A stretch of 64,000 bases of DNA from VRUE01 sp963824215 (lineage in GTDB: Bacteria; Actinomycetota; Thermoleophilia; Solirubrobacterales; 70-9), in NCBI GenBank assembly GCA_963824215.1, contig CAWGOE010000001.1, positions 434,001 through 498,000 of the forward strand. The letters are read 5' to 3'. A program made the translations under genes and the position numbers. The first letter of the stretch is position 1; each line of letters begins with the position of its first letter. The notes under the pieces were generated by a model. It had not been told where the DNA came from and made no database searches. It was given only the letters and a program-made list of their open reading frames with translations. Of the stretch, positions 26,756 to 35,306 are shown one piece after another.

Positions 26756-28639
26756 ATGCACCGGTTGAACCACCCCGTCTACCGCAACCGGGTACTTCAG
26801 GTTGCCGCCGACGCGCTGCTCGTCGCGCTCGCCTTCTACCTGGCGTTCCGCCTCCGCTTCCTCGACGAAGGCCTGCCCGATCGCTACGAGACCCTCTTCC
26901 TGCAGGCGGTCGCCTTTGTCGCCGTCGGCAAGGTCGCCGTGTTCGCCGCCTTCGGCCTCTACCAGAAGTGGTGGCGCTACGTCAGCGGTCGCGACTTCCT
27001 CACGATCGTCCGCGCCGTCGCCGTCTCCAGCGCGCTACTCGTCGTCCTCTTCACCGTCGCGCAGCCCTTTAAGGACGACCTGCCGCGCTCGGTCGCGGTG
27101 ATGGACTTCATCCTCACCCTCTTCTTGATCACCGGGGCGCGGCTCGCCGTGCGGCTGATCGTCGAGCGGCCCTCGCGCGGGCACCTCGTGCCGAAGCACG
27201 AGGTGCTGGTGATCGGCGCCGGCTCGGGCGGCCAGATGGTCGTCCGCGAGATGCAGCTCAACCCCAACCTGGGCGCGACCGCGATCGGCTTCGTCGACGA
27301 CGACGCGCGCAAGCAGGGGATGCGGATGCTCGGCCTCAAGGTGCTCGGCACGACCGCCAAGATCGAGGCGATCCTCGACGACACCGAGCCGGACGAGGTC
27401 GTGATCGCGATTCCCTCGGCGCCGGGGACGCTGCGCGCCACGGTCGTCGCCGCCTGCCGCGAGCGTGAGATCCGCGTCCGCACCCTGCCCACCGTCTTCG
27501 AGCTGCTGCGCGGCGGCGTCCAGCTCAACAAGCAGCTGCGCGAGGTCCAGGTCGAGGACGTGCTCGGCCGCGACCCGATCGTGGTCGAGCTCGACACGGT
27601 CGGCGCCTACCTGCGCGACCGCATCGTCCTCGTCACCGGCGCCGGCGGCTCGATCGGCTCCGAGCTCTGCCGCCAGATCGCCCGCGTCGGACCGCGGCTG
27701 CTGGTGATGCTCGACCACGCCGAGGACAACCTCTTCGAGATCGAGCGCGAGATGGTCGACGAGCGTCACTTCTCGAACGTCGAGGCGGTGCTTGGGGACT
27801 GCAAGGAGCCGCACCGGATGCTGGAGACGATGCAGCGCTTCAAACCGAGCGTCGTCTTCCACGCCGCCGCCTACAAGCACGTGCCGCTGATGGAGGCCAA
27901 CCCGCTGGAGGCGGTGCGCAACAACGCGCTCGCGACGCGGATCACCGCCGAGACCGCCGCCGCCTCCGACGTCGAGCGCTTTGTCCTAATCTCGACTGAC
28001 AAGGCGGTCAACCCGAAGACCGTGATGGGCGCCTCCAAGGCGATGGCCGAGTGGATCGTCGAGAGCGCCGGCCACAAGCACCGGGCCACGCGCTTCGCCA
28101 GCGTCCGCTTCGGCAACGTGCTCGCCTCCTCGGGCAGCGTCGTGCCGATCTTCCGCGGCCAGATCGAGCGGGGCGGCCCGGTCACGGTCACCCATCCTGA
28201 GATGTCCCGCTACTTCATGACGATTCCCGAGGCGGTGCAGCTGGTGATCCGCGCCGGCGACATCGGCGCCGGCCGTGGCGAGGTCTTCGTCCTCGACATG
28301 GGCGAGCCGGTCAAGATCGTCGACCTCGCCAACAACATGATCCGCCTCGCTGGCTACGAGCCGGGCGCCGAGATCGCAGTCGAGTTCACCCAGCCGCGCC
28401 CCGGCGAGAAGCTGCACGAGGAGCTGTTCGGGAGCAGCGAGGAGCTGCAGCCGACGGCGGCAAAGCGCATTCACCGCGCTGTCCGCGAGACGCCGCTCGA
28501 CCCGCAGTGGGTCGAGTCGACGCTGAACTCGCTCGAGCATTTGGTGATGGCTGGTGACGAGGCCAACCTCGCCGAGCGGGTGGTTGAGCTGATCACGGCC
28601 CAGGGCGGGGACGCGGCGGCAGTCGGCTACGACGGATAG
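26756..28639 (+). CDS. Membrane-bound nucleotide-sugar dehydratase/epimerase (CapD/FlaA1/WbpM type)
   Basis: Makes modified UDP-sugars for surface polysaccharide. 627 residues: four N-terminal membrane helices (about 12-135); a Rossmann CoA-binding-like domain with VLVIGAGSGGQ near 150; then the short-chain dehydrogenase/epimerase domain with VLVTGAGGSIGSELCRQ (about 293-310). Active-site segments are STDKAVNPKTVMGASK, where STDKA and MGASK are typical of 4,6-dehydratases of this group (Met replaces the usual Tyr of SDRs). The product sugar cannot be told. It opens the polysaccharide cluster and is divergent from dedA. Confidence 0.92.
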   Translation: MHRLNHPVYRNRVLQVAADALLVALAFYLAFRLRFLDEGLPDRYETLFLQAVAFVAVGKVAVFAAFGLYQKWWRYVSGRDFLTIVRAVAVSSALLVVLFTVAQPFKDDLPRSVAVMDFILTLFLITGARLAVRLIVERPSRGHLVPKHEVLVIGAGSGGQMVVREMQLNPNLGATAIGFVDDDARKQGMRMLGLKVLGTTAKIEAILDDTEPDEVVIAIPSAPGTLRATVVAACREREIRVRTLPTVFELLRGGVQLNKQLREVQVEDVLGRDPIVVELDTVGAYLRDRIVLVTGAGGSIGSELCRQIARVGPRLLVMLDHAEDNLFEIEREMVDERHFSNVEAVLGDCKEPHRMLETMQRFKPSVVFHAAAYKHVPLMEANPLEAVRNNALATRITAETAAASDVERFVLISTDKAVNPKTVMGASKAMAEWIVESAGHKHRATRFASVRFGNVLASSGSVVPIFRGQIERGGPVTVTHPEMSRYFMTIPEAVQLVIRAGDIGAGRGEVFVLDMGEPVKIVDLANNMIRLAGYEPGAEIAVEFTQPRPGEKLHEELFGSSEELQPTAAKRIHRAVRETPLDPQWVESTLNSLEHLVMAGDEANLAERVVELITAQGGDAAAVGYDG

Positions 28640-28656
28640 CCTCTCGCAGCCAACCC

Positions 28657-29466
28657 TTGGAGCTGATCAAGGAAATAGGCGCTTTCGCCGGTCTAGTCGC
28701 CTTTCTTGGCCTGGCCGTGCTCGCCCTGCTCTCATTCGCCCAGGGGCGCGACATCCGCCGCTTGCGGGAGTGGGCCGGCTCGGCGCCCGAGCGCGACGCC
28801 GATCGCAAGGAGACGACGTCCGCCGCCGCCTCAGAGCGGGCAGAGGAGATGCGCAAGCTGGAAGAGGCTCGGGAGGCGGAGAAACGCGCGGCGGATCTGC
28901 GCGAGCACCGGCGCGAGCGGCGCGAGGCGGGCCTGCCGGAACTGACGCGGACCGAGCGCTTGCGCGAGCGCTTTGGCGGCGCCGATCCGGCTGCGGATGG
29001 CTCGGCCGGCGGTGGGGTGCGCAGCAGGCTGGGCGAACCGCGCTACCTGGTGGCGATCTTCGCCGTCCTCGTCTTGGTTGCCGGCGCGGCCGCCTTCGCC
29101 GTCCTCGGCGGGTCCGACGACGGAGGCGACGGCAAGGGCGGCAAGCAAGCGGCTTCGCGCTCGCTGAAGCCGAGCGAAATCGAGGTGACGGTGCTGAACG
29201 GCACCGCGGTCGATGGACTGGCGGGCACTTACGGGGACATGGTCGAGCGCAAGGGCTTCGAACTCGGGGCGGTGACCAACAGCCGCTCGAGCTTCACCGA
29301 GAGCATCGTCATGTTCTCTCAGGGCAATGGTCGCGAGGCACACCGGGTGGCCGACTCGCTGCAGATCTCCCGGGTGCGGCCGATGAGCTGGGAGATCGCC
29401 TCGCTCTCGGCGGGCGCACCGGTCGCGGTCGTGATCGGCGAGGACAATGCCTCGACGGCGGGCTAG
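28657..29466 (+). CDS. Membrane protein with LytR C-terminal (LytR_C) domain
   Basis: 269 residues from TTG 28657. One N-terminal hydrophobic helix (about 8-27), a charged coiled region rich in Glu and Arg (60-115), a second membrane helix (about 129-147, YLVAIFAVLVLVAGAAAFAVL), and a C-terminal domain (about 170-262) with IEVTVLNGTAVDGLA, the LytR_C signature. LytR_C domains accompany enzymes that attach polymers to peptidoglycan, but the catalytic LCP domain is absent here, so it is probably an accessory protein. Overlaps the next gene by 20 bases. Confidence 0.75.
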   Translation: MELIKEIGAFAGLVAFLGLAVLALLSFAQGRDIRRLREWAGSAPERDADRKETTSAAASERAEEMRKLEEAREAEKRAADLREHRRERREAGLPELTRTERLRERFGGADPAADGSAGGGVRSRLGEPRYLVAIFAVLVLVAGAAAFAVLGGSDDGGDGKGGKQAASRSLKPSEIEVTVLNGTAVDGLAGTYGDMVERKGFELGAVTNSRSSFTESIVMFSQGNGREAHRVADSLQISRVRPMSWEIASLSAGAPVAVVIGEDNASTAG

Positions 29467-29974
29467 CGGCGCGGCAGTCGTCTTCGCCCTGCTCGTCCTC
29501 GCCACGATCGCGGCCTTCGCCTGGTCGCAGCGCCTCAAGCGCGACCCGCTCGTGCTCGACCGGGTGAACTTCCTCGCCGTACCCCGCGTCGATCATCCCC
29601 AAGCGCCGCACCGCGCCTTCACCCCCAACGGCGATTGCCGCTTAGACCGCGTCCGGATCCGCTTCCGCATGACCCAGTCCGACCGCGCCAACGTCCAGGT
29701 GGTCAAGCCCGGCGGCAAGCTCGTCGTCACCCTCGCCCGCGATACCTACCTGAAGCGCTACCGCTTCCACACCTTCTACTGGGACGGACGCGTGCGCAAC
29801 GACGGCACCGCGCCCCCTGGCCGCTACAAGCTGCGGGTCAAAATGCTCGGCGAGGACCGCACGCTCGTCCCGGGCGGGGTGATGCGTTTGCACCGGGCGC
29901 GGCTGATCCCGACCGGGACGACCGGGACGATCTGCTCCTACAAGTCGCCTCGCGCAGGGAAGGCGACCCGTTGA
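29447..29974 (+). CDS. Small secreted or anchored protein with FlgD-like Ig fold
   Basis: 175 residues. N-terminal hydrophobic segment (about 8-26) acts as signal or anchor. The rest contains FTPNGDCRLDRVRIRFRM and FYWDGRVRNDGTAPPGRYKLRVKM, the pattern of FlgD Ig-like domains that cap many exported proteins. No enzyme motif. It overlaps both neighbours (20 bases upstream; TTGA overlap with the ligase gene), so it is translated as part of the polysaccharide operon. Role unknown; might scaffold or modulate the ligase. Confidence 0.7.
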   Translation: MPRRRASGAAVVFALLVLATIAAFAWSQRLKRDPLVLDRVNFLAVPRVDHPQAPHRAFTPNGDCRLDRVRIRFRMTQSDRANVQVVKPGGKLVVTLARDTYLKRYRFHTFYWDGRVRNDGTAPPGRYKLRVKMLGEDRTLVPGGVMRLHRARLIPTGTTGTICSYKSPRAGKATR

Positions 29975-31590
29975 TCCTTTCTGCGGCCGGCGTCCTCGCC
30001 GCCGCTATCGCAGCCGCCGCGTCGATCGTCCTTCCCGCTGGCCGCGCCCGCGCGGCGACGATGCTGCTCGCACTCGCCCTCTTCCCGCTCCTGATCCTCG
30101 GCGACCAGTGGCACTCGCCCCAGATCGTCGACTTGCGCGACAACGCGGTTAGCTTCGCTGCGCTTGGCGTCGCCACGGTAGCCGCTAGCCTGATCCTCTC
30201 CGCGGTCTTTCGCCGCTGGCCGATTCTGCTGCCGTTGGCGATCGTCGCGGCGCTGCCGTTTCGTGTGCCGTTGGAGGCTGGTGGGGATACGGCGAATCTC
30301 CTGGTGCCGCTTTACCTCGTCATCGCAGGTGGGGTGCTCTCTCGGGCGCTGGGCGAGTGGCAGCAGGGCGGGGGCGCCCCCCTGGGGGAACCCGCATTGG
30401 GGCGGCCTTCTGGGTTCTTGCCGGGGGGGGCTCCAAAGTTCCCGCAGGGGGGCGCCCCCGCCCTGCTGCCTTACGTCCTGGCTGGGGTCGTGCTGCTCTA
30501 TGCGTTGCAGACGCTCTATTCCCCGGATTTCTCGAAGAGCTTGCAGAACGTGTGCTTTTTCTTCGTGCCCTTTTCGTTGGTATACGCGCTTCTTCGCGAT
30601 GTCACCTGGGACCGGAAGCTCCTTCAGTACGTGCTTGTTGTTGTTGCAGTCGAGGCAGTGGCGTTCGTGATCGTGGGATCGGTTGAGTACTTCAGTCGAA
30701 GCTTGTTCTGGAACGACCAGGTGATTCGGTCAAATGAATTCCATACGTACTTCCGGGTCAACTCGATCTTTTGGGACCCCAACATCTATGGGCGGTACCT
30801 GGCGCTCGTGATTGTGATCGCGATGGCGGCTCTGCTGTGGGCGAAGGAACGGCGTACGTTGGGATTGCTGACGGGATTGGTGGCTGTGCTCTGGCTGGGG
30901 CTGGTGCCGACCTTCTCGCAGTCGAGCTTCGCGGCGCTTCTGGTTGGGCTCGCCGTACTCGCAGCTCTGCGTTGGAGCTGGCGTTGGACGCTTGCCGCAG
31001 TGGGGGCGGGAGCTGTTCTGGCGGTCCTCGTCGTGATCTTCGCCGGCGGCGTATCGAAGCTCAGCCCCGACCGGTTCAACGTAGACACCGGCGGCCGTGC
31101 CAATCTCGTCTCCGGCGGCACCGACCTCTTCGCCCAACGCCCCTTTTGGGGCTACGGCTCCGGCAGCTTCCCCCGCGCCTACCGCGAACACATCGCAACG
31201 AAGAAAGCTCCCGTGTCGGTGTCGCATACCGAGCCCGTGACGGTGGCAGCTGAGCAGGGCCTGATCGGCCTGGCCGCTTACGCAGCTCTCCTGGTTGTGG
31301 CCCTATGGACCATGAGCCAAGGCCTATTCGGAGAGCCAACCCGGGGGGGTCGCCTGCGGGAACTTTGGAGCCCCCCCCGGCAAGAGCCCAAAAGGTCCCC
31401 CCAAAGCGGGTTCTCGCAGGCGACCCCCCCGGGTTGGCTCCTCATCGCCCGGGCAGCTGTTCTCGCATCCTTCGTCGCGCTGCTAGTCCACACCATGGCC
31501 TATGCCGGCTTCTACGAGGATCCGATCACCTGGGTCCTGTTGGCGGTCGGGGCCTCACTGGCCGCGCTCCCAGTCCGCAACGCCGCTTAG
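29971..31590 (+). CDS. O-antigen ligase/polymerase-like membrane protein (Wzy_C family)
   Basis: Family members polymerise or ligate undecaprenyl-linked glycans at the outer face of the membrane. From TTG 29971 (AGGGAAGG upstream; TTGA overlap) it has 539 residues and about 11-12 hydrophobic helices. The Wzy_C region includes SNEFHTYFRVNSIFWDPNIYGRYLA and a periplasmic loop GGRANLVSGGTDLFAQRPFWGYGSGSF. Two long inverted repeats sit inside the frame (30359-30470 and 31333-31440) and encode odd hydrophilic loops rich in Gly, Pro and Ala or in Arg, Pro and Ser. Codon choice between about 30240 and 31080 is less GC-rich at third positions than its flanks. The frame stays open throughout, so the gene seems functional. 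Confidence 0.85.
   Translation: MILSAAGVLAAAIAAAASIVLPAGRARAATMLLALALFPLLILGDQWHSPQIVDLRDNAVSFAALGVATVAASLILSAVFRRWPILLPLAIVAALPFRVPLEAGGDTANLLVPLYLVIAGGVLSRALGEWQQGGGAPLGEPALGRPSGFLPGGAPKFPQGGAPALLPYVLAGVVLLYALQTLYSPDFSKSLQNVCFFFVPFSLVYALLRDVTWDRKLLQYVLVVVAVEAVAFVIVGSVEYFSRSLFWNDQVIRSNEFHTYFRVNSIFWDPNIYGRYLALVIVIAMAALLWAKERRTLGLLTGLVAVLWLGLVPTFSQSSFAALLVGLAVLAALRWSWRWTLAAVGAGAVLAVLVVIFAGGVSKLSPDRFNVDTGGRANLVSGGTDLFAQRPFWGYGSGSFPRAYREHIATKKAPVSVSHTEPVTVAAEQGLIGLAAYAALLVVALWTMSQGLFGEPTRGGRLRELWSPPRQEPKRSPQSGFSQATPPGWLLIARAAVLASFVALLVHTMAYAGFYEDPITWVLLAVGASLAALPVRNAA
30359..30470. repeat. Palindromic element inside the O-antigen ligase gene (copy 1)
   Basis: Arms 30359-30384 and 30445-30470 are perfect reverse complements (26 bp); after one mismatch six more pairs follow, to 30391/30438. 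The loop contains GGGGGGCTCCAAAGTTCCC. The reverse complement of about 60 central bases aligns closely with copy 2 (31358-31415), including TTTGGAGCCCCCCCCGGCAAGA. The element is read in frame and encodes a hydrophilic loop between membrane helices. Confidence 0.85.
31333..31440. repeat. Palindromic element inside the O-antigen ligase gene (copy 2)
   Basis: Arms 31333-31358 and 31415-31440 are perfect reverse complements (26 bp), extended inward by a G-T and four pairs. The core is similar to copy 1 in the opposite orientation, while the outer arms differ in sequence. It is 108 bases (36 codons) long and is translated as a loop containing RLRELWSPPRQEPKRSPQS before a membrane helix. Confidence 0.85.
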
Positions 31591-31599
31591 GCTCAACCC

Positions 31600-33141
31600 G
31601 TGTCGGGCTACCTCCGCCGATTAGCGACGACCGGCGCCGCCTACACCGCGGCGAGCGTCATCTCGAAGCTGATCGCGGTCGCGCTGCTGCCGCTCTACAC
31701 GCGCTACCTGACGCTCACCGACTACGGCCTCGCCGAGGTCCTCTTCGCTGCCGTGGTTGCTGCCAGCATCGTCATCCGCTTCGGCGTGATCGAGGCGGTG
31801 CTGCGCTTCTACTACAAGGCCGGCGAGGATCCGGCGCGCGTCGTCGCGACCTCCTTTGCCGCGCTCTTCTGGTTCGGCACCGCCGCGGCGCTAGTCGCGC
31901 TGCCCTTCGCCGAGCCGATCTCCGAGGCGCTGCTCGACCGCTCCGCGCCTGAGCTGACCAGGATCGCGATCGGGGGCCTCTGGGTGCTGACCCTGCACGA
32001 GTACCTGCTGACCCTGTTCCGGCTCGAAGAGCGGGCCCGCGCCTTCTTCGTCGTGACGATCGCCAACGTCCTCGCCGCGGTCGCACTCACCGTCGTCCTG
32101 GTCGTCGCCGAGGACGAGGGCGCCCGCGGCCTCCTGCTTGGCAGCTACGTCAGCGGCGCCGCCTTCGTCCTCGGCCTGATCGTCGTCCACCGGCGGCGCC
32201 TATCGCTCCGGATCGAGCGGCCGCTGCTGCGCCGGATGCTGCGCTTCGGCTTGCCGACGATGCCGGCCGAGCTCTCGCTCTACGCGCTCAACTTCGTCGA
32301 CCGGATCATCATCCTCCGCACCGTCGGCGCTGCGGAGGCCGGCCTCTACTCGCTCGCGGTCAAGTTCTCCCAGGCGGTCAACGTCCTCGCCCGCGGCTTC
32401 CAGCTCGCCTGGCCGCCGCTCGCCTACTCGATTCGTGATGACGACGAGGCGCGCCGCGCCTACGCCGCGGTCGTCACCTACTTCCTCGCCGTCTGCGCCT
32501 TCGTCGTCGCCGGGATGTGGCTGTTCTCGCGCTGGATCGCCCGCGCCCTCGCCGCGCCAAAGTTCTTTGAGTCCTACGAAGCGGTCGGCCTGATCTCGAC
32601 CGCTGTCACCCTCTACGCGCTCTACATGGTGCTGCTGGTGATCCTTGGCCGTACCGGTCGCACCGAGTTCAACTTCCCGGCGACGGGCGCGGCGCTGGTC
32701 GTCAACGTCGTCCTCAACCTGATCCTCGTCCCCCCGCTCGGCATCGTCGGCGCCGGCATCGCCCTGGTCGTCTCCTACCTGGTCGTGGTGGCGCTGATGT
32801 ACGGGTTCACCCAGCGCCTCTTCCCAGTGCCCTACGAATGGGGTCGCTTGGCTCGGATCGTGACCGTCACCGCCGCCCTGGTGGGTCTAGGGGAGCTGCT
32901 CCTCCCGACCGACGGCCTCGCCGGGCTGGCCGGGAGGGTCGTCCTCTGGCTCCTCTATCCCGTCGTGCTCCTGGTCAGTGGCTTCTTCACCACCGAGGAG
33001 CGCGGCTGGCTAGCCCACCTGCGCCACCCCGGCGAGCTGCTGGAGCGCTACCGCGTCGCGCGTGAGCGCCCCGCGGCAGTGGACGGCGGCCTGCCAGAGG
33101 CTTTCGAGGCAGAGCAGATGGACCAAGACAGTCGCCCTTAG
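31600..33141 (+). CDS. Polysaccharide flippase, MOP superfamily (Wzx-like)
   Basis: Moves undecaprenyl-linked repeat units across the membrane. 513 residues with 12-14 hydrophobic helices. The N-terminus LATTGAAYTAASVISKLIAVALLPLYTRYL is typical of the Polysacc_synt (Wzx) family, as is RFGLPTMPAELSLYALNFVDR in the middle. GTG 31600 follows TAGGCT (31588-31593) by six bases, where TAG is also the stop of the preceding gene, so a leaderless internal transcript is possible. The C-terminal 40 residues are hydrophilic. The stop is the first part of the hairpin at 33141-33192. Confidence 0.93.
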   Translation: MSGYLRRLATTGAAYTAASVISKLIAVALLPLYTRYLTLTDYGLAEVLFAAVVAASIVIRFGVIEAVLRFYYKAGEDPARVVATSFAALFWFGTAAALVALPFAEPISEALLDRSAPELTRIAIGGLWVLTLHEYLLTLFRLEERARAFFVVTIANVLAAVALTVVLVVAEDEGARGLLLGSYVSGAAFVLGLIVVHRRRLSLRIERPLLRRMLRFGLPTMPAELSLYALNFVDRIIILRTVGAAEAGLYSLAVKFSQAVNVLARGFQLAWPPLAYSIRDDDEARRAYAAVVTYFLAVCAFVVAGMWLFSRWIARALAAPKFFESYEAVGLISTAVTLYALYMVLLVILGRTGRTEFNFPATGAALVVNVVLNLILVPPLGIVGAGIALVVSYLVVVALMYGFTQRLFPVPYEWGRLARIVTVTAALVGLGELLLPTDGLAGLAGRVVLWLLYPVVLLVSGFFTTEERGWLAHLRHPGELLERYRVARERPAAVDGGLPEAFEAEQMDQDSRP

Positions 33142-33192
33142 GACGTGCCGTCACTTAAGCACCCTATGTGACGCCTAAGTGACGGCACGTCC
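33141..33192. terminator. Bidirectional hairpin between convergent genes
   Basis: Arms 33141-33157 and 33176-33192 are perfect 17-bp reverse complements with an 18-base loop (GCACCCTATGTGACGC within it). It overlaps the stops of both wzx-like (33139-33141) and the minus-strand glycosyltransferase (33175-33177). No T-tract is visible, so folding rather than a classic U-run would have to stop transcription. Confidence 0.7.
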
Positions 33193-34098
33193 GGCACGGT
33201 CGCGGAGGCTCTCTCCGTGGCTTGGGAAGAGCGCCTGGCGGGCGTGGGCCCACATGATTCGCGGGGAGCGATCGGGGGTGATGGTGGCCGTGAGGGCGCG
33301 GATGGCGTAGGACCAGGCGATGAGGACGCGGACGGCGAGGGCCGATGCGCGGCTGTGGTGCACCCGCATGTACCTATCTCGATTGCGGTGGAATTCGACG
33401 ATGCGCGGCAGGCCGGCGGTGAGGTCGGTGGAGAGCTGGTCGTGGTGGATCGCCTCGGCCGCCGGTACGAAGAGCGTTTGCCAGCCGGCAGCGCCGAGCC
33501 GCTTGCAGAAGTCGCACTCGTCGTAGTAGACGAAGAAGGCGGGGTCGAGGTAGCCGACCTGTGCGGCCGCTTCGCGCCGCACTAACAAGGCACTTGATTG
33601 CGCCCAGTCGACTGGGCGCGTTTGTGCCCCCTTGCTCTGAACGGTGAGCAGCCGATGCAGGAAGACCGACCCGGCAAGGGCGGTGCCGACGCCGGGAAAG
33701 CGCCAGGCGCAGGGAACCGGATCGCCGGCGGAGTTGAGCAGCTGGGCGCCGGCGGCGCCGCCGGTGGGATCCGCTTCGAGCGCAGCGAGCAATGCCTCGG
33801 CCGCCCCAGGCAGCAGCTCGGAGTCCTCGTTCAGCAGCAGGCAGTAGTCGCCCCGCGCCTCGCGCAGCAGGGTCGAGTCGTTCTCGGCCTTGCCGGCGCG
33901 CTGCTCAAGTGCGATCAGGCGAATGTCGCTGCCACGCGCCCGTACGGCCTCGGCCGACCCATCGTCCGAGGCATTGTCGAGGACGAGGATCTCGTGCTCG
34001 ACCTCGGCTGGATGGGTGCGCGCGATCGCGTCCAGGCAGGCCATCAGGTGCTCGCGGCCATTCGTGTTCACGACGCAGTAGGAGAGCGTGGGCGCCAC
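33175..34098 (-). CDS. Family 2 glycosyltransferase (rhamnosyltransferase-like)
   Basis: Transfers a sugar from a nucleotide donor to a lipid-linked glycan. From GTG 34098 it has 307 residues. GT-A features: PTLSYCVVNTNGREHL at the start, ILVLDNASDDGS near 46, LLLNEDSELLP (metal-binding acidic region) near 95, and YYDECDFCKRL near 200, as in rhamnosyltransferases. TATCGT lies seven bases before this GTG (34106-34111 on the plus strand), which favours this start over GTG 34107. It is the only minus-strand gene in the cluster and is divergent from the GT4 gene, with overlapping -10 boxes. Confidence 0.88.
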   Translation of the reverse strand: MAPTLSYCVVNTNGREHLMACLDAIARTHPAEVEHEILVLDNASDDGSAEAVRARGSDIRLIALEQRAGKAENDSTLLREARGDYCLLLNEDSELLPGAAEALLAALEADPTGGAAGAQLLNSAGDPVPCAWRFPGVGTALAGSVFLHRLLTVQSKGAQTRPVDWAQSSALLVRREAAAQVGYLDPAFFVYYDECDFCKRLGAAGWQTLFVPAAEAIHHDQLSTDLTAGLPRIVEFHRNRDRYMRVHHSRASALAVRVLIAWSYAIRALTATITPDRSPRIMWAHARQALFPSHGESLRDRAGRAVT

Positions 34099-34120
34099 GC
34101 TCGCCACGATAATCGCCCGG

Positions 34121-35299
34121 ATGGAAACCCCGACCCACGTACAGCTGGTCGACCCCTCAGCATTCACGCCTCCCTACGACCGCGCCCTCGCCGCGGCGCT
34201 GGCTCGGTCGGGCGCCGAGGTGGAGCTGCTGACCAGCCGCTTTCTCTACGGGCCGGTGCCAGAGGCCGAGGGCTACCGGGTGCGCGAGTGCTTCTACCGC
34301 CGCAGTGCTGCGCGCGGGTTGCAGGCGCCGGGACGTCGCGCGTTCAAGCTCGCCGAGCACGTCGCCGACATGTTGCGCTTCCGCCGCGACGCCGATGCGG
34401 ACGTCGTCCATTACCAGTGGCTGACCGTGCCGGGACTCGACGCGACGCTGTTGCCCCCCCGTCGCCCACGGGTGATGACCGCCCACTACGTGCTGCCGCC
34501 GCAGCCGAGTCGCCGGCAGCTTGCCAGCGCCCGCCGCGCTTTCGGCGCGATGGACGCGGTTATCGCTCACTCCGAGCACGGCGCCCGGCGTCTGCGTGAG
34601 ACGGTCGGCGTCGACGCAGACCGGGTCCGGGTCATCCACCACGGCGCCTTCGATTACCTGACGCGCTTGCCCGACGAGAAGCCGCTGCCCGCCGAGCTGG
34701 AGGGGGCCGAGGGGCCGGTGATCCTCTTCTTCGGCCTGCTGCGCCCCTACAAGGGCGTCGACACCCTGCTCGAGGCCTTCCGCCGGATCGAGGGCGCCGA
34801 GCTCTGGATCGTCGGCAACCCGCGGATGGAGCTGGCGCCGCTGCGCCAGCTCGCCGATGAGGCTCCGGGCCGCGTCCGCTTCCTCACCCGCTTCGTCGAG
34901 GACGCCGAGATCCCGGCGCTGATGCGCCGCGCCGACGTCGTCGTTCTGCCCTACCGCGACGCCGAGCACTCCGGCGTCCTCTACGCCGCTCTGGCCTTCG
35001 GCAAGCCGTTGGTGCTGAGCGCCGTCGGCGGCTTCCCCGAGGTCGCCGCCCAGAACGCCGCCCGGCTCGTCCCGCCCGAGGACCCGGTGGCGCTGGCCGC
35101 CGAGCTCACCGAGCTGGTGGGGGACGAAGCCGCCCGCGCCGAGCTGGGACGGGCCGCCGCTAGGGCGGCGGCGGGCGCCTTCTCCTGGGACGAGGCGGCG
35201 CGCCAGACCTTGGCGCTCTACGAAGGGCTTCTTGCCCAAGCCAGTTCCGGTGCGCCTTTTGCACCCATGAGGAACATAAAGCGCACCGGAAGCAGATAA
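34121..35299 (+). CDS. Family 4 glycosyltransferase
   Basis: GT-B retaining glycosyltransferase, 392 residues. The N-terminal acceptor domain is followed by the donor domain with VILFFGLLRPYKGVDTLLEAF near 201 and the nucleotide-sugar site VVVLPYRDAEHSGVLYAALAFGKP, matching the EX7E region (here Glu...Ala-Phe-Gly). ATG 34121 follows GATAAT (34108-34113) by seven bases. The last 15 codons and the stop lie in an inverted repeat (35245-35291). Confidence 0.9.
   Translation: METPTHVQLVDPSAFTPPYDRALAAALARSGAEVELLTSRFLYGPVPEAEGYRVRECFYRRSAARGLQAPGRRAFKLAEHVADMLRFRRDADADVVHYQWLTVPGLDATLLPPRRPRVMTAHYVLPPQPSRRQLASARRAFGAMDAVIAHSEHGARRLRETVGVDADRVRVIHHGAFDYLTRLPDEKPLPAELEGAEGPVILFFGLLRPYKGVDTLLEAFRRIEGAELWIVGNPRMELAPLRQLADEAPGRVRFLTRFVEDAEIPALMRRADVVVLPYRDAEHSGVLYAALAFGKPLVLSAVGGFPEVAAQNAARLVPPEDPVALAAELTELVGDEAARAELGRAAARAAAGAFSWDEAARQTLALYEGLLAQASSGAPFAPMRNIKRTGSR
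35245..35291. repeat. Inverted repeat at the 3' end of the GT4 gene
   Basis: TTCCGGTGCGC (35245-35255) and GCGCACCGGAA (35281-35291) are perfect reverse complements, extended inward by TTT/AAA after one unpaired C. The loop GCACCCATGAGGAACA resembles the loops of the repeats at 33141 and 39070. It encodes the C-terminal residues of the GT4 protein and precedes the GATAAT box of the next gene. Confidence 0.7.
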
Positions 35300-35306
35300 T
35301 CCCCCG

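Noticed and set aside
25997..26773. Extended 528-residue version of UppP
   Set aside because: The N-terminal part is dedA read in the wrong frame; UppP homology starts at TTG 25996.
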